NCBI GenBank assembly: GCA_036985755.1
Contig: BTQG01000001.1
Coordinates: 1-64,000 of the forward strand
Reading direction: 5' to 3'
DNA: 64,000 nucleotides
Origin: JACZST01 sp036985755
GTDB taxonomy: Bacteria > Actinomycetota > Acidimicrobiia > Spongiisociales > UBA5794
A program made the translations under genes and the position numbers. Below, piece by piece: positions 15,318 through 24,158 of this stretch. Position 1 is the first letter of the stretch. Every line of letters starts with the position of its first letter. The notes below the pieces were generated by a model. It was given only the letters and a program-made list of their open reading frames with translations, searched no databases and was not told the origin of the DNA.

Positions 15318-16967
15318 ATGACCACCACGATCCTCCCGCCGGGTTACTACATCGAGACGTTCACCGACGCCGAGCGCGCCGTGCTCGCCAGGTTCTTCAC
15401 AGAGCTCGACGGGCCGGTCTACGCCGTCGTCAACCTGCCGGAGGTAGTGAAGGGTGCGTTGTTCGCTCGGTACAGCCGATCACCCAAATCGGTGCGTCGG
15501 CTCTTCCTCGACGAATTCGTCGCCGACGCCGACGCCGGGTTGGAGGCGATCGCCAAACAGCTAGAGGGCGCCGATCCGATGGTCGACCTTCACCGGGCCG
15601 AGCGCCTCTACGACCGGGTGTTCACCCAGTACGGGGACGACTCGGTCGCCCAGTTGGGCGGGGCGCACATCGCCTGTGAGCAGGCCTCCAACCTGCTCAC
15701 CAAGGTTCTCGAATGGGGACGGCTCGGCTCGTACCTCGAGGAGTCGACCCGCTACATCTTCTACGACCAGAAGCTCGGAGCGCGCTACCGCTATCACATC
15801 CCGACGGAGCTGGCGGGCTCCACCCTCGGTGACGATTATGTCGAGCAGATGGACTGGCTGTTCGACGTCTACTCGTCCCTCATCGCCAGAGCCGTCCCGT
15901 ATTACGAGACGTTGTTCCCACAACAGGAAGGGGATTCGAGCTTCGTCTGGCATTCCACGATCAGGGCCAAGGCGTGCGACGATCTCCGCGGTCTGCTCCC
16001 TGCCTCCACGGTGTCCAACCTCGGCATCTTCGCCAGCGGGCAGGCCTATGAGGCGCTGTTGCTTCGCATGCGTGCCCACCCGCTGCACGAGGCGCGCAGC
16101 TACTCCGACCTCATCCTCACCGAGTTGCGCAAGGTGATCCCGTCGTTCCTCAAACGCGTCGACGTGCCCGATAGGGGCGGAGCGTGGAGCGACTACCTGG
16201 CCTCCGTGGCTGTCGGACTGAGCGCCCATGCCGCCCAGATCGGGCTTGCGCCGCAGCCGCGAAACGAGGTCACCCTCGTCGAGTGGGACCCGGACGCCGA
16301 GACCAAGGTGGCGGCTGCTGCGTTGTACGCGGTTTCCGACTTGCCGGACGATCAACTGCTCGACTATGTGCGCCGGCTTCCCGCCGAGGACCGGCAAACG
16401 CTGATTCGCGCCGCCATCGGCGAGCGTGGCAATCGCAGACACAAGCCGGGTCGGTCCATGGAGCGGGTCTTCTACCGCTTCGATGTGCTCTCCGACTACG
16501 GCATCTTCCGCGACCTACAACGCCATCGCATGCTGACCCTCGAGTGGCAGCGTCTGTCCCCCGCCCACGGCTTCGTCACCCCTGGCGCAATCGCCGACAT
16601 TGGCGGCGATGTTTTGTGGACGGAGGCCATGGAACGGTCGGCGGAACTGCACGAGCGCGTGGCAGCCGCCCACGGGCCCGACGTCGCCCAGTACGTGATC
16701 CCATTCGCCTACCGCATCCGGTACTACCTGCAGATGAACGCCAGGGAAGCCTTCCACTTCACCGAGTTGCGCAGCCAGCGCACGGGTCATCCGGGATACC
16801 GCAGGGTGGCCCAGGAGATGCACCGACTCATCGGTGATGTCGCAGGGCACCGCCTCATCGCCGATGGCATGAAGTTCGTCGACTACGACGACTATGAGCT
16901 TTCCCGGCTCGAGTCCGAGCGCCGATCTGCGGCGAAACTTGCCGCTCTCGATGCGCCCGGTGGGTGA
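15318..16967 (+). CDS. Double-domain ThyX-like protein
   Basis: This 549-residue protein is about twice the length of ThyX and shows two ThyX-like halves. In half one, SYLEESTRY (138-146) matches the second part of the ThyX signature RHRxxSxNExSxRY, followed by LRGLLPASTVSNLGIFASGQ. In half two, RHR (402-404) matches the first part of the signature, followed by QMNAREAFHFTELRSQ like the ThyX C-terminus. Each half keeps only part of the signature, so a pseudo-dimer with one composite site is possible. FAD-dependent thymidylate synthesis is inferred, not proven. ATG 15318 has no clear ribosome site. Confidence 0.75.
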   Translation: MTTTILPPGYYIETFTDAERAVLARFFTELDGPVYAVVNLPEVVKGALFARYSRSPKSVRRLFLDEFVADADAGLEAIAKQLEGADPMVDLHRAERLYDRVFTQYGDDSVAQLGGAHIACEQASNLLTKVLEWGRLGSYLEESTRYIFYDQKLGARYRYHIPTELAGSTLGDDYVEQMDWLFDVYSSLIARAVPYYETLFPQQEGDSSFVWHSTIRAKACDDLRGLLPASTVSNLGIFASGQAYEALLLRMRAHPLHEARSYSDLILTELRKVIPSFLKRVDVPDRGGAWSDYLASVAVGLSAHAAQIGLAPQPRNEVTLVEWDPDAETKVAAAALYAVSDLPDDQLLDYVRRLPAEDRQTLIRAAIGERGNRRHKPGRSMERVFYRFDVLSDYGIFRDLQRHRMLTLEWQRLSPAHGFVTPGAIADIGGDVLWTEAMERSAELHERVAAAHGPDVAQYVIPFAYRIRYYLQMNAREAFHFTELRSQRTGHPGYRRVAQEMHRLIGDVAGHRLIADGMKFVDYDDYELSRLESERRSAAKLAALDAPGG

Positions 16968-17007
16968 TCGAGCCCGTTAGCCTGCGCGGCTAGGAGGATG
17001 GTCGCAA

Positions 17008-17115
17008 ATGACGAGTACAACGAGACGCCGCTGGCCTGACGCAATACTGGGTTGGTCTCAGAGTACCGCAGCGCCCCGCCGGAGTATTACCGACCACCCT
17101 CCTAGGAGGATGTGA
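17008..17115 (+). other. Possible 35-residue ORF before the ArsA-like cluster
   Basis: ATG 17008 lies 10 bp after AGGAGG and opens a frame of 35 codons (basic N-terminus MTSTTRRRW) whose TGA overlaps the start of the next gene (TGATG). TAGCCT at 16978-16983 could be the promoter -10 box. The sequence CTAGGAGGATG occurs at both ends of the segment (16990 and 17103), which might instead reflect a duplication. Coding status is uncertain. Confidence 0.3.
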
Positions 17116-17330
17116 TGGCCCAGCTGAATGTCGACGATTTCGTCGAGCGATTCCAGGACCGTGCCGCTGCCGTCAAGGAGCGCGGCATCCCACCGCTCGA
17201 GGGTGAGGCGCGCCGGCAATGGATCGCCAGCGCCGAGAACGACTACATGGACTATTCACTCATCGGACGAGCCGAGTGGTCTGTCGATGACGACGCCCTG
17301 ATCCTGCGGATTCCGCTCAGCGACGACTGA
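17115..17330 (+). CDS. Conserved-looking 71-residue hypothetical protein
   Basis: The ATG at 17115 has a strong AGGAGG 5 bp upstream; GTG 17112 is a less likely alternative. The product is acidic and soluble (FVERFQDRAAAVKERGIPPLEGEARRQW is typical of its charge), with no membrane segment, and ends ILRIPLSDD. It lies 16 bp before the ArsA-like pair and may be co-expressed with it. Family not recognised. Confidence 0.65.
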   Translation: MAQLNVDDFVERFQDRAAAVKERGIPPLEGEARRQWIASAENDYMDYSLIGRAEWSVDDDALILRIPLSDD

Positions 17331-17346
17331 TGGCTATAACGGCCAA

Positions 17347-18210
17347 ATGATGCTCGATCGGCGCCTTGTGCTCGTTTCCGGGAAGGGCGGCGTCGGGAAA
17401 TCGGCGGTGGCCGCCGCCCTCGCCATCGTCGCTGCCCGTCACGGCCGGCGGGTGCTCGCCATCGCCATGACCGAGGCCCTTGGCCTGGCATCCCACCTCG
17501 GTGTTGAGGCCCTCGGCGCCGAACCGATTCAGGTCCATCCCGGCCTCTTCTGCTCCGTGATCGATCGTGCCAATGCCCTCGACCAGTACCTCAAGCTCCA
17601 GGTGCGAGCAGCTCGATCGATCCCTACCACCCAGTTGACCAAAGCGCTCAACGTCCTCGTCGAGACGGCTCCGGGGGTCCGGGAGATCGTCACCATGGGC
17701 AAGCCGATCTTCGAAGTGTGGGAGGGGACCTGGGACCTGGTGATCGCCGATGCTCCCCCCCTCGGCCAACTCCAGTCCTACCTGACCGCCCCCCAGACGA
17801 TCACCGGTCTGGTCCCGACCGGGGCGGTGCGAGAGCAAGCGGCGAGTCTGCAATCGACCCTCAGCGACCCCGCCGTGAGCGGACTGGTGCTGGTCACCAC
17901 CGCCGAGGAGCTTCCCATCGTCGAGACCCGCCAGGCAATCGCCCAGATCGACAAGGAGCGACAGATCCTCATTGCGGGGGTGCTTGCCAATCGTGTCTTC
18001 GAGCCATTGCGGACCCCTCGCGCCACCATCGAACAGCTCGATCCGTCTGCGGCCAGGGATGCAGGGTTGCTGCACACCGACCTCACCGAGCGGCAGCGGG
18101 TGTGGCTCGACACCGTGCCAGACGATCCACAGCTCCCCTACCTGTTCGACATGCGAACACCTGCGGAGGTCGCAGAGCGCCTTGCCGACGAATGCGAGGC
18201 CCTCCTATGA
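17347..18210 (+). CDS. ArsA/Get3-family ATPase, first of a pair
   Basis: This 287-residue protein has a deviant Walker A GKGGVGKS at about residues 12-19 and WDLVIADAPPLGQ as the switch region, both typical of ArsA/Get3/MinD-type ATPases. ATG 17347 has TATAAC ending 6 bp upstream and no ribosome site, so it may be leaderless. It overlaps the next ATPase gene by 4 bp, so the two probably form a heterodimer. The pair resembles the mycobacterial Rv3679-Rv3680 type. Arsenite pumping is not implied, since no arsenic genes are present. Confidence 0.85.
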   Translation: MMLDRRLVLVSGKGGVGKSAVAAALAIVAARHGRRVLAIAMTEALGLASHLGVEALGAEPIQVHPGLFCSVIDRANALDQYLKLQVRAARSIPTTQLTKALNVLVETAPGVREIVTMGKPIFEVWEGTWDLVIADAPPLGQLQSYLTAPQTITGLVPTGAVREQAASLQSTLSDPAVSGLVLVTTAEELPIVETRQAIAQIDKERQILIAGVLANRVFEPLRTPRATIEQLDPSAARDAGLLHTDLTERQRVWLDTVPDDPQLPYLFDMRTPAEVAERLADECEALL

Positions 18211-19256
18211 ACACCAACGTAGTGGTGGTGACCGGGGCCGGAGGAGTCGGCAAGACCACGCTTTCCGCAGCGCTTGCGATCGCCGTCGCCTCTCCCACCA
18301 TCCGTACCCTGGTCATGACGGTCGACCCTGCGAAGCGGCTCGCCGACGCTCTCGATTTGACCGGTCTCGGTGGGGACCCGGTGCCGGTGGTCGAGGCACC
18401 CGGGCTGTGGGCTGCCATGCTCGACGCCACCTCATCGTGGGAAGCGATCGTGCGCCGCTACAGCGAGCCGGAGGTCGCAGACCGCCTGTTGGTGAATCCG
18501 TATTTTCGCGCCCTCGCCGATCGATTCCCTGCCGCCCAGTCATTCGCCGCTGCCGAGACCATGTCGATCTTCATCGAGTCTGGGAGCTGGGACCTCATCG
18601 TGGTCGATACCCCGCCGTCGGCCGGCGGTCTCGATTTCTATCTTGCCCCGGAAAAAACAGCCGATCTGGTGGGAGGCAAGCTGTTGCACTGGTTGACCGG
18701 TGCCCAGCTACCCGGCCGTCGATTCCTGTACCGGTTCACAGGGAAGCCGCTGCTCAAGGCCGCCGATGTCGTGCTCGGAGGGCCGTTGCTCGAGGATGTC
18801 GCCGAGTTCCTGCTCGATCTGCGGACCATGTACGACGCCTTGACGGCGAGGTCCCACACGATGCAGCGGTATCTGCAGGCGGCAACCACCCTGGTGGTGA
18901 CCACTGCTGATCCCGCACCCGTCGCCGAGGTCGTCCGGTTCTTCGAAGAGCTCACCGAAATCGAGGTGAGGCCGGCCGCCATCATGCTCAACCGCTCCCT
19001 CCCCCACGCCTGGGCCGACGCCGCCCTGGCGCCGATTGCGAACGTCCCTGACCCTGCAGTTCGTGCCGAGCTCACCAGGAACCTGATCAACTGGGGCGGC
19101 GAAGCGAGGCGACAGTCGGCGGCCATGGCGGGGCTCGCCGACCGCTACGGAGTCCCGCTGGTGGCCGTCCCCTGGGTGCCGGTCCCCCCGACCGATCCCG
19201 AATCGCTCGAGGCCCTGCTGGCCGGCATCGATCTCGATGAGCTACTGGCGAAGTAG
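18207..19256 (+). CDS. ArsA/Get3-family ATPase, second of a pair
   Basis: This 349-residue protein has Walker A GAGGVGKTT at about residues 10-18, the TVDPAKRLADAL element after it, and VVDTPPSAGG as switch II. The ATG at 18207 overlaps the upstream stop (ATGA), which fixes the start and implies coupled synthesis. It is longer than its partner, with an extra C-terminal region ending LLAGIDLDELLAK. The cluster converges on dnaE. Confidence 0.87.
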   Translation: MNTNVVVVTGAGGVGKTTLSAALAIAVASPTIRTLVMTVDPAKRLADALDLTGLGGDPVPVVEAPGLWAAMLDATSSWEAIVRRYSEPEVADRLLVNPYFRALADRFPAAQSFAAAETMSIFIESGSWDLIVVDTPPSAGGLDFYLAPEKTADLVGGKLLHWLTGAQLPGRRFLYRFTGKPLLKAADVVLGGPLLEDVAEFLLDLRTMYDALTARSHTMQRYLQAATTLVVTTADPAPVAEVVRFFEELTEIEVRPAAIMLNRSLPHAWADAALAPIANVPDPAVRAELTRNLINWGGEARRQSAAMAGLADRYGVPLVAVPWVPVPPTDPESLEALLAGIDLDELLAK

Positions 19257-19318
19257 TAGCCCAGTAAAGAAGTAGCCCAGACTGCGCTACTGCGCTACTG
19301 AGCTACTCAGCTACTTCT
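19257..19318. repeat. Octamer-word hairpin between convergent genes
   Basis: GAAGTAGC at 19269-19276 pairs with GCTACTTC at 19310-19317, and the loop holds GCGCTACT twice and GAGCTACTC. Words of the type AGTAGCCC on the left are answered by GCTACT words on the right. It fills the whole gap between the ATPase stop (19256) and the dnaE stop (19319), so it may act as a bidirectional transcript end. Confidence 0.6.
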
Positions 19319-22300
19319 CTACAACACCACCGACGGTCCCAGCAGCTCGCGTAGTTCGGCGAACAGGGCGGAGCGCGCCTCGACCCGGTGTTCCTTGCCC
19401 AAGCGCAGCACCTTCTCACTGTCATCCGCGGTCATGTGCAGGTACACCTCGGCGGCTCCGGGGTGATTGTCCAGAATGCCCCTCAGTTTGCCCACCGTCT
19501 CCTGGGACAGGCGGGTCGCCGCCACCGTGAGCCGGACCACCGAATCAGCATCGAGTTGTGGCTCGTGGATTTGCTGGGCGATGAACTTGACATCGTCGCC
19601 ACGATGGTCGACGCGTCCGGTCACGATCAAGATGGCATCCTCGCGAATGAGCGGGCCGAACTCGGCGACCGTACGCGGGAAACTGACAACTTCAACCGCA
19701 CCCTCCAGATCCTCCAGACTGAAGAAGTACATCGGATCGCCGCCCTTGGTATACCGGGTGGTGATTGCCCCGACGATGCCGCCGATGGACGCCTGCGCCC
19801 GATCCTTGAGGTCCCATAACCCGGCGATCGAGGCCGAACACATGGCTTCGAGGGTCGCTTCGACCCCGAGCAGGGGGTGGTCGGAGACGTACAAGCCGAG
19901 CATCTCTTTCTCGAATCCCAACTTGATCTTCTTGTCCCACTCGATCTCCGGGACGACGATCCCTGCCGAATCTTCACCGACATCGGCACTGCCGAACAGG
20001 CTGTACTGACCCATATCCTCTGCCCTGCGCCGGGTGATCGTGGCATCCAGTGTGTCGAACGCCACCTCGAGCAGCCCGCGGCGCTTGTGGCCAAGGGAGT
20101 CGAAGGCTCCTGCCTTTATCAGGGCCTCGATCGTTCGTTTGTTGAGCACGTTGACATCGACCCTGTTGACGAAATCGTCGAACGTGGCAAACGGGCCCTT
20201 CTTCGCCCGCTCGGCCACTATGAGATCCACGACCGCCTCTCCTACGTTGCGAATCGCGGACAAGCCGAACGAGATTCGATCGTCCTTCCCGACGAAGTCC
20301 GACTCCGAGACGTTCACGTCGGGGACCAACACCGGGACTCCCATCATCCGGCACTCGTGGAGGTAGACGGCGGTGCGATCCTTGTCCTTCTTGGCCGAGG
20401 TCAGCAATGCCGCCATGTACTCCGCCGGATAGTGGACCTTCAACCACGCCGTCTGGTAGGCGACGAGCGCATACGCCGCAGAGTGGCTCTTGTTGAACCC
20501 GTAACCGGCGAAGTGCTCGATGAAACCGAAGAGCTCCTTGCCTAACTGCTCTGGGTACCCGTTGGAAACACACCCTGCGATGAACTGCTGCTCCTGGGCC
20601 TGCATCACCGCCGGGATCTTCTTCCCCATCGCCTTGCGCAGGCTGTCCGCTTCTGTCAGGGAGTACCCGGCCATCTTCTGGGCGGCCTGCATGACCTGCT
20701 CCTGGAACACCATGACCCCGAAGGTGTCGCCGAGGATCCCCTCGAGATCTTCATGGAGGTAGCTGATCTCCGTCTTGCCATTCTTGCGGTCGGCGTATTC
20801 GAGATGCATTCCTGCACCGAGCGGCCCAGGGCGATACAGGGCGTTGAGGGCGACAAGGTGCTCGAAGCGATCGGGCTCGAGATTGCGCATCAACGCCCTC
20901 ATCGGCCCACCCTCGAACTGGAAGACCCCTATCGAGTCGCCGGCCTTGAGCATGTCGTACACCGCAGGGTCGTCGAGTGGCAGATTGTCGATATCGGGTT
21001 TGGATCCTGTGTTGCGTTCGATCAGATCGAGGGCGCGTTCGATGGTGGTGAGGTTGCGCAACCCGAGGAAGTCCATCTTCAACAGGCCGAGGGCCTCGAC
21101 GGCGTGCATCTCGTACTGGGTGACCACCTCGGCGTCGTCGCCCTTGCGCTGGATGGGAACGACGTCGGTGAGCGGATGTGGAGAGATCACCACCGCCGCA
21201 GCGTGGATCGAGTCCTGGCGGCGCAGGCCCTCGAGGCCTCGCGCCGTGTCGACGACCTCTTTGACCTGTGGATCGGCGGCGTACAGTTCCCTGAGCCCGG
21301 CCGCGCTCTTGTAGTGATCCTGCACCATCTGATCGGCATACGGACCGGGCTCGTCGAGCGCCTGGGCGAGAGTGGCGTCCTTGCCCAGGATCGCCGGGGG
21401 CATCAGCTTCGCCGTGCGGTCCCCCACTCCGTATGGATGGCCCAGCACCCTGGCGGCGTCGCGGATGGCCTGTTTCCCCTTGATGGTGGAGAAGGTGATG
21501 ATCTGGGCGACATGGTCCGAGCCGTATTTCTCCGCGCAGTACCGGATCATCTCGCCGCGGTACCGCTCGTCGAAGTCCATGTCGATGTCGGGCATCTCTC
21601 GGCGCCCCGGGTTGAGGAACCGCTCGAAGAGCAGCCCGAACTCGATGGGGTCGAGGTCGGTGATGTCGAGACAGTAGGACACGATCGAGCCGGCGGCGCT
21701 GCCCCTGCCAGGCCCGCGCCTGATGCCGCGCTGGCGGGCGTGTCGCATCAGATCCCACACGATCAGGAAGTAGGCGGCGAAACCCATTTCGGTGATCACG
21801 CCGAGCTCATAGTCGATCCGTTCGACGACCTCGGGCTTGGGGTCCCCGTACCGCCTCCGTGCTCCCTCCATCACCTGCTGATGCAGGTACTCCGCCTCGC
21901 TGACCCCGTCCGGTACCGGGAACTGGGGAAGGAGGAAGTTGCCGAACTCGATGGTGACGTCGGCGCGTTCGGCGATCAAGAGGCTGTTGGCGGTTGCGTC
22001 GGGATAGCGGTCGTTGGGGAACAACGCCTGCATCTGTTTGCTCGACTTGAGGTAGAACTCCTGGGAGTCGAACCGGAACCGCTTTTCATCACTCTTGTTG
22101 GCGCCGGTCTGGATGCACAGCAGCACATCGTGGGCGTCGGCCTCTGCGGCGTAGGTGTAATGGCTGTCGTTGGCCGCAAGCAGTGGGGCGCCGATGTCTG
22201 CTGCCACCGCCAGCAGGTCGTCCATGATCCGTTGCTGAGCAGTCATCCCGTGGTCCTGGACCTCCACGAAGAAGTTGTCCTTGCCGAAGATGTCCTGGTA

Positions 22301-22825
22301 GCCGGCCGCTGCGGCCACGGCTCCGGCGTAGTCGCGAACCTGCCCGACGTTGCCCTCCTCGCTGGACCCGTCGGGCGCCAGCAGCTGAGGCACATGGCCG
22401 CCGAGGCATCCGGTCGTGGCCACGATGCCCTCGCTGTGCTCGGCGAGCAGCTCGGCGTCCATGCGCGGTTTGTAGTAGAAGCCCTCGAGATAGGCGCGAG
22501 ACGAAAGTTGGATGAGGTTGTGGTAGCCCGTTCCGCTCACTGCGAGCAGCGTCATGTGGTACCGGACGTCATCCCGTCGTGGTGGTCGGTCGAACCGGGA
22601 GCCGGGGGTGAGGTAGGCCTCCATGCCGATGATCGGCTTGATCCCGACCTCGGTGGCTGCCTTGTAGAAGTCGATGACCCCGTACAGGGCCCCGTGGTCG
22701 GTGATGGCGATCGCCGGCTGGCCGTCCGCCGCCGCCGCCGCCACCATGTCGTTGACCCGCGCCGCACCATCGAGCATGGAGAACTCGGAGTGAACGTGTA
22801 GGTGGGCGAACCCTTCGCGGGGCAA
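19319..22825 (-). CDS. dnaE: DNA polymerase III alpha subunit
   Basis: This is the replicative polymerase catalytic subunit. The 1168-residue protein begins with a PHP domain (HLHVHSEFSMLDG, ITDHGALYG), then the polymerase core with GRGSAAGS and the catalytic Asp motif PDIDMDFDERYR, helix-hairpin-helix text and a C-terminal OB-fold region. The start is inferred as TTG 22825, preceded by GAGGAAG; no ATG or GTG lies close enough upstream to give a normal N-terminus. It diverges from the HNH gene at 22973. Confidence 0.95.
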   Translation of the reverse strand: MPREGFAHLHVHSEFSMLDGAARVNDMVAAAAADGQPAIAITDHGALYGVIDFYKAATEVGIKPIIGMEAYLTPGSRFDRPPRRDDVRYHMTLLAVSGTGYHNLIQLSSRAYLEGFYYKPRMDAELLAEHSEGIVATTGCLGGHVPQLLAPDGSSEEGNVGQVRDYAGAVAAAAGYQDIFGKDNFFVEVQDHGMTAQQRIMDDLLAVAADIGAPLLAANDSHYTYAAEADAHDVLLCIQTGANKSDEKRFRFDSQEFYLKSSKQMQALFPNDRYPDATANSLLIAERADVTIEFGNFLLPQFPVPDGVSEAEYLHQQVMEGARRRYGDPKPEVVERIDYELGVITEMGFAAYFLIVWDLMRHARQRGIRRGPGRGSAAGSIVSYCLDITDLDPIEFGLLFERFLNPGRREMPDIDMDFDERYRGEMIRYCAEKYGSDHVAQIITFSTIKGKQAIRDAARVLGHPYGVGDRTAKLMPPAILGKDATLAQALDEPGPYADQMVQDHYKSAAGLRELYAADPQVKEVVDTARGLEGLRRQDSIHAAAVVISPHPLTDVVPIQRKGDDAEVVTQYEMHAVEALGLLKMDFLGLRNLTTIERALDLIERNTGSKPDIDNLPLDDPAVYDMLKAGDSIGVFQFEGGPMRALMRNLEPDRFEHLVALNALYRPGPLGAGMHLEYADRKNGKTEISYLHEDLEGILGDTFGVMVFQEQVMQAAQKMAGYSLTEADSLRKAMGKKIPAVMQAQEQQFIAGCVSNGYPEQLGKELFGFIEHFAGYGFNKSHSAAYALVAYQTAWLKVHYPAEYMAALLTSAKKDKDRTAVYLHECRMMGVPVLVPDVNVSESDFVGKDDRISFGLSAIRNVGEAVVDLIVAERAKKGPFATFDDFVNRVDVNVLNKRTIEALIKAGAFDSLGHKRRGLLEVAFDTLDATITRRRAEDMGQYSLFGSADVGEDSAGIVVPEIEWDKKIKLGFEKEMLGLYVSDHPLLGVEATLEAMCSASIAGLWDLKDRAQASIGGIVGAITTRYTKGGDPMYFFSLEDLEGAVEVVSFPRTVAEFGPLIREDAILIVTGRVDHRGDDVKFIAQQIHEPQLDADSVVRLTVAATRLSQETVGKLRGILDNHPGAAEVYLHMTADDSEKVLRLGKEHRVEARSALFAELRELLGPSVVL

Positions 22826-22972
22826 CGGCTTCCTCGGCTGGTGAACTACATCCGTGGCATTCAACCACGCCGGGACCGCCCAAGCGAGGCGCGAAATCTC
22901 GGCACCGGGATCGCCCTCCGCGATCTGGACGCTCCACTCATTTGTGTCGCACCCTCCTGATACGTTGTCACC

Positions 22973-24088
22973 ATGTTCTGGTACGACGAACAACCGATGC
23001 ACGGCTGGGTTGCCGAGCTCAAAGAGTGCGAGGTGCAGGTCGGTGAGCTGCGGGCCCGGCAGGCGGTCTTGATCAACGAGCTGGACAAGCGAGATATCGC
23101 CGGTACGCAGGGGGCGCGGTCCCTCGTAGATTGGGTGGCGTCGACGTTGGATATGTCCCGGCGCAACGCCTCCGATCTGGCCTACGCGGTGCGGTGGTTC
23201 AAGAAGCACCGGTCGATCTCCCATCGGTTTGCCGATGGCTTGATGTCCTACGACCGTGCGGTGGCGACCGTCCGGCTGGCACGTTCCGGCGCCGGACCCG
23301 AGGTCGTCAATGACAGTTACCGGATGGATCTCAACGGTGTTGCCCGTCTGAGCGCCCACCACCGTCGAGTGACGAGTATCGATGAGAAGCGAGCGTTCGC
23401 AGAACGGTTCTGTACGGCGCAGCCAACGCTCGACGAGTCGTCATGGAGGGTCTCAGGGCAACTCTCCGGCCTCGCCGGCAGGATATTCGCCAAGGCCCTC
23501 CTGGACCGTGCCGACGAGTTCCGCCAACTCCCGGGAGGCGAGCAGTTCACCAGGGCTCAACGCCAAGCGGACGCGCTCGTCGCAATGGCACAAGACTCCC
23601 TCGGTCGCGAACAAGACGACGACATCAGCGGGACGGCAGGGCCCACTGCAACAATTTTCATCGACCTCGACGCGGCCAACGACACCGGCGGCGCCCTCGG
23701 TGCCGAGGTCGAATACGGGCCGAGGGTTGGGCCCGACACGCTCGACACCTTGTTGTGTTCTGGCTCGGTACAGATCATCGGCCTCGTGGACGGCCGCCCG
23801 GTAGTCACCTCCGAAACCGCCAAGGCGATCCCGCCGGCGGTACGCCGGCTCGTGGCGTGGCGGGACGGTGCTTGCACCATCGACGCCTGTACCTCGCGGT
23901 ATCGCCTCCAACCTCACCACATCCGGGAACGCCGCCATGGCGGAGGCCATGATCCCGACAACCTCACCACGCTGTGCTGGTTTCACCACCACGTCGCCAT
24001 CCACGGCAACGGACTCCGCATCGACCCCGACAGCCCGCCGTTACGGCGCCGGCTCGTCCAGACCCGGGCGGGCCCGGATCCCCCCTGA
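22973..24088 (+). CDS. DUF222-type HNH endonuclease-domain protein
   Basis: This 371-residue protein has an N-terminal helical DUF222-like region (SLVDWVASTLDMSRRNASDL, YDRAVATVRLA) and a C-terminal HNH domain (CTIDACTSRYRLQPHHI, then GGGHDPDNLTTLCWFHHHVAIH). Such 13E12-like proteins occur in many copies in actinobacteria, and their biological role is unclear. TACGTT at 22961-22966 ends 6 bp before the ATG and no ribosome site is present, so a leaderless message is likely. Confidence 0.88.
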   Translation: MFWYDEQPMHGWVAELKECEVQVGELRARQAVLINELDKRDIAGTQGARSLVDWVASTLDMSRRNASDLAYAVRWFKKHRSISHRFADGLMSYDRAVATVRLARSGAGPEVVNDSYRMDLNGVARLSAHHRRVTSIDEKRAFAERFCTAQPTLDESSWRVSGQLSGLAGRIFAKALLDRADEFRQLPGGEQFTRAQRQADALVAMAQDSLGREQDDDISGTAGPTATIFIDLDAANDTGGALGAEVEYGPRVGPDTLDTLLCSGSVQIIGLVDGRPVVTSETAKAIPPAVRRLVAWRDGACTIDACTSRYRLQPHHIRERRHGGGHDPDNLTTLCWFHHHVAIHGNGLRIDPDSPPLRRRLVQTRAGPDPP

Positions 24089-24158
24089 TCGTCTGGCGTC
24101 CTACCCGGCGACAACCGAACACAACAAACATGGACCCCGCGACGGCGCGTTCCCCGGC

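Noticed and set aside
20753..22801. 682-codon plus-strand frame opposite dnaE
   Set aside because: It lies wholly inside dnaE, which has unmistakable polymerase motifs; the antisense translation has no recognisable domain.
22861..22941. 26-codon frame between dnaE and the HNH gene
   Set aside because: Its spacing from AGGAGGG is poor (11 bp), the peptide is Arg/Ser-rich and there is no coupling to dnaE.
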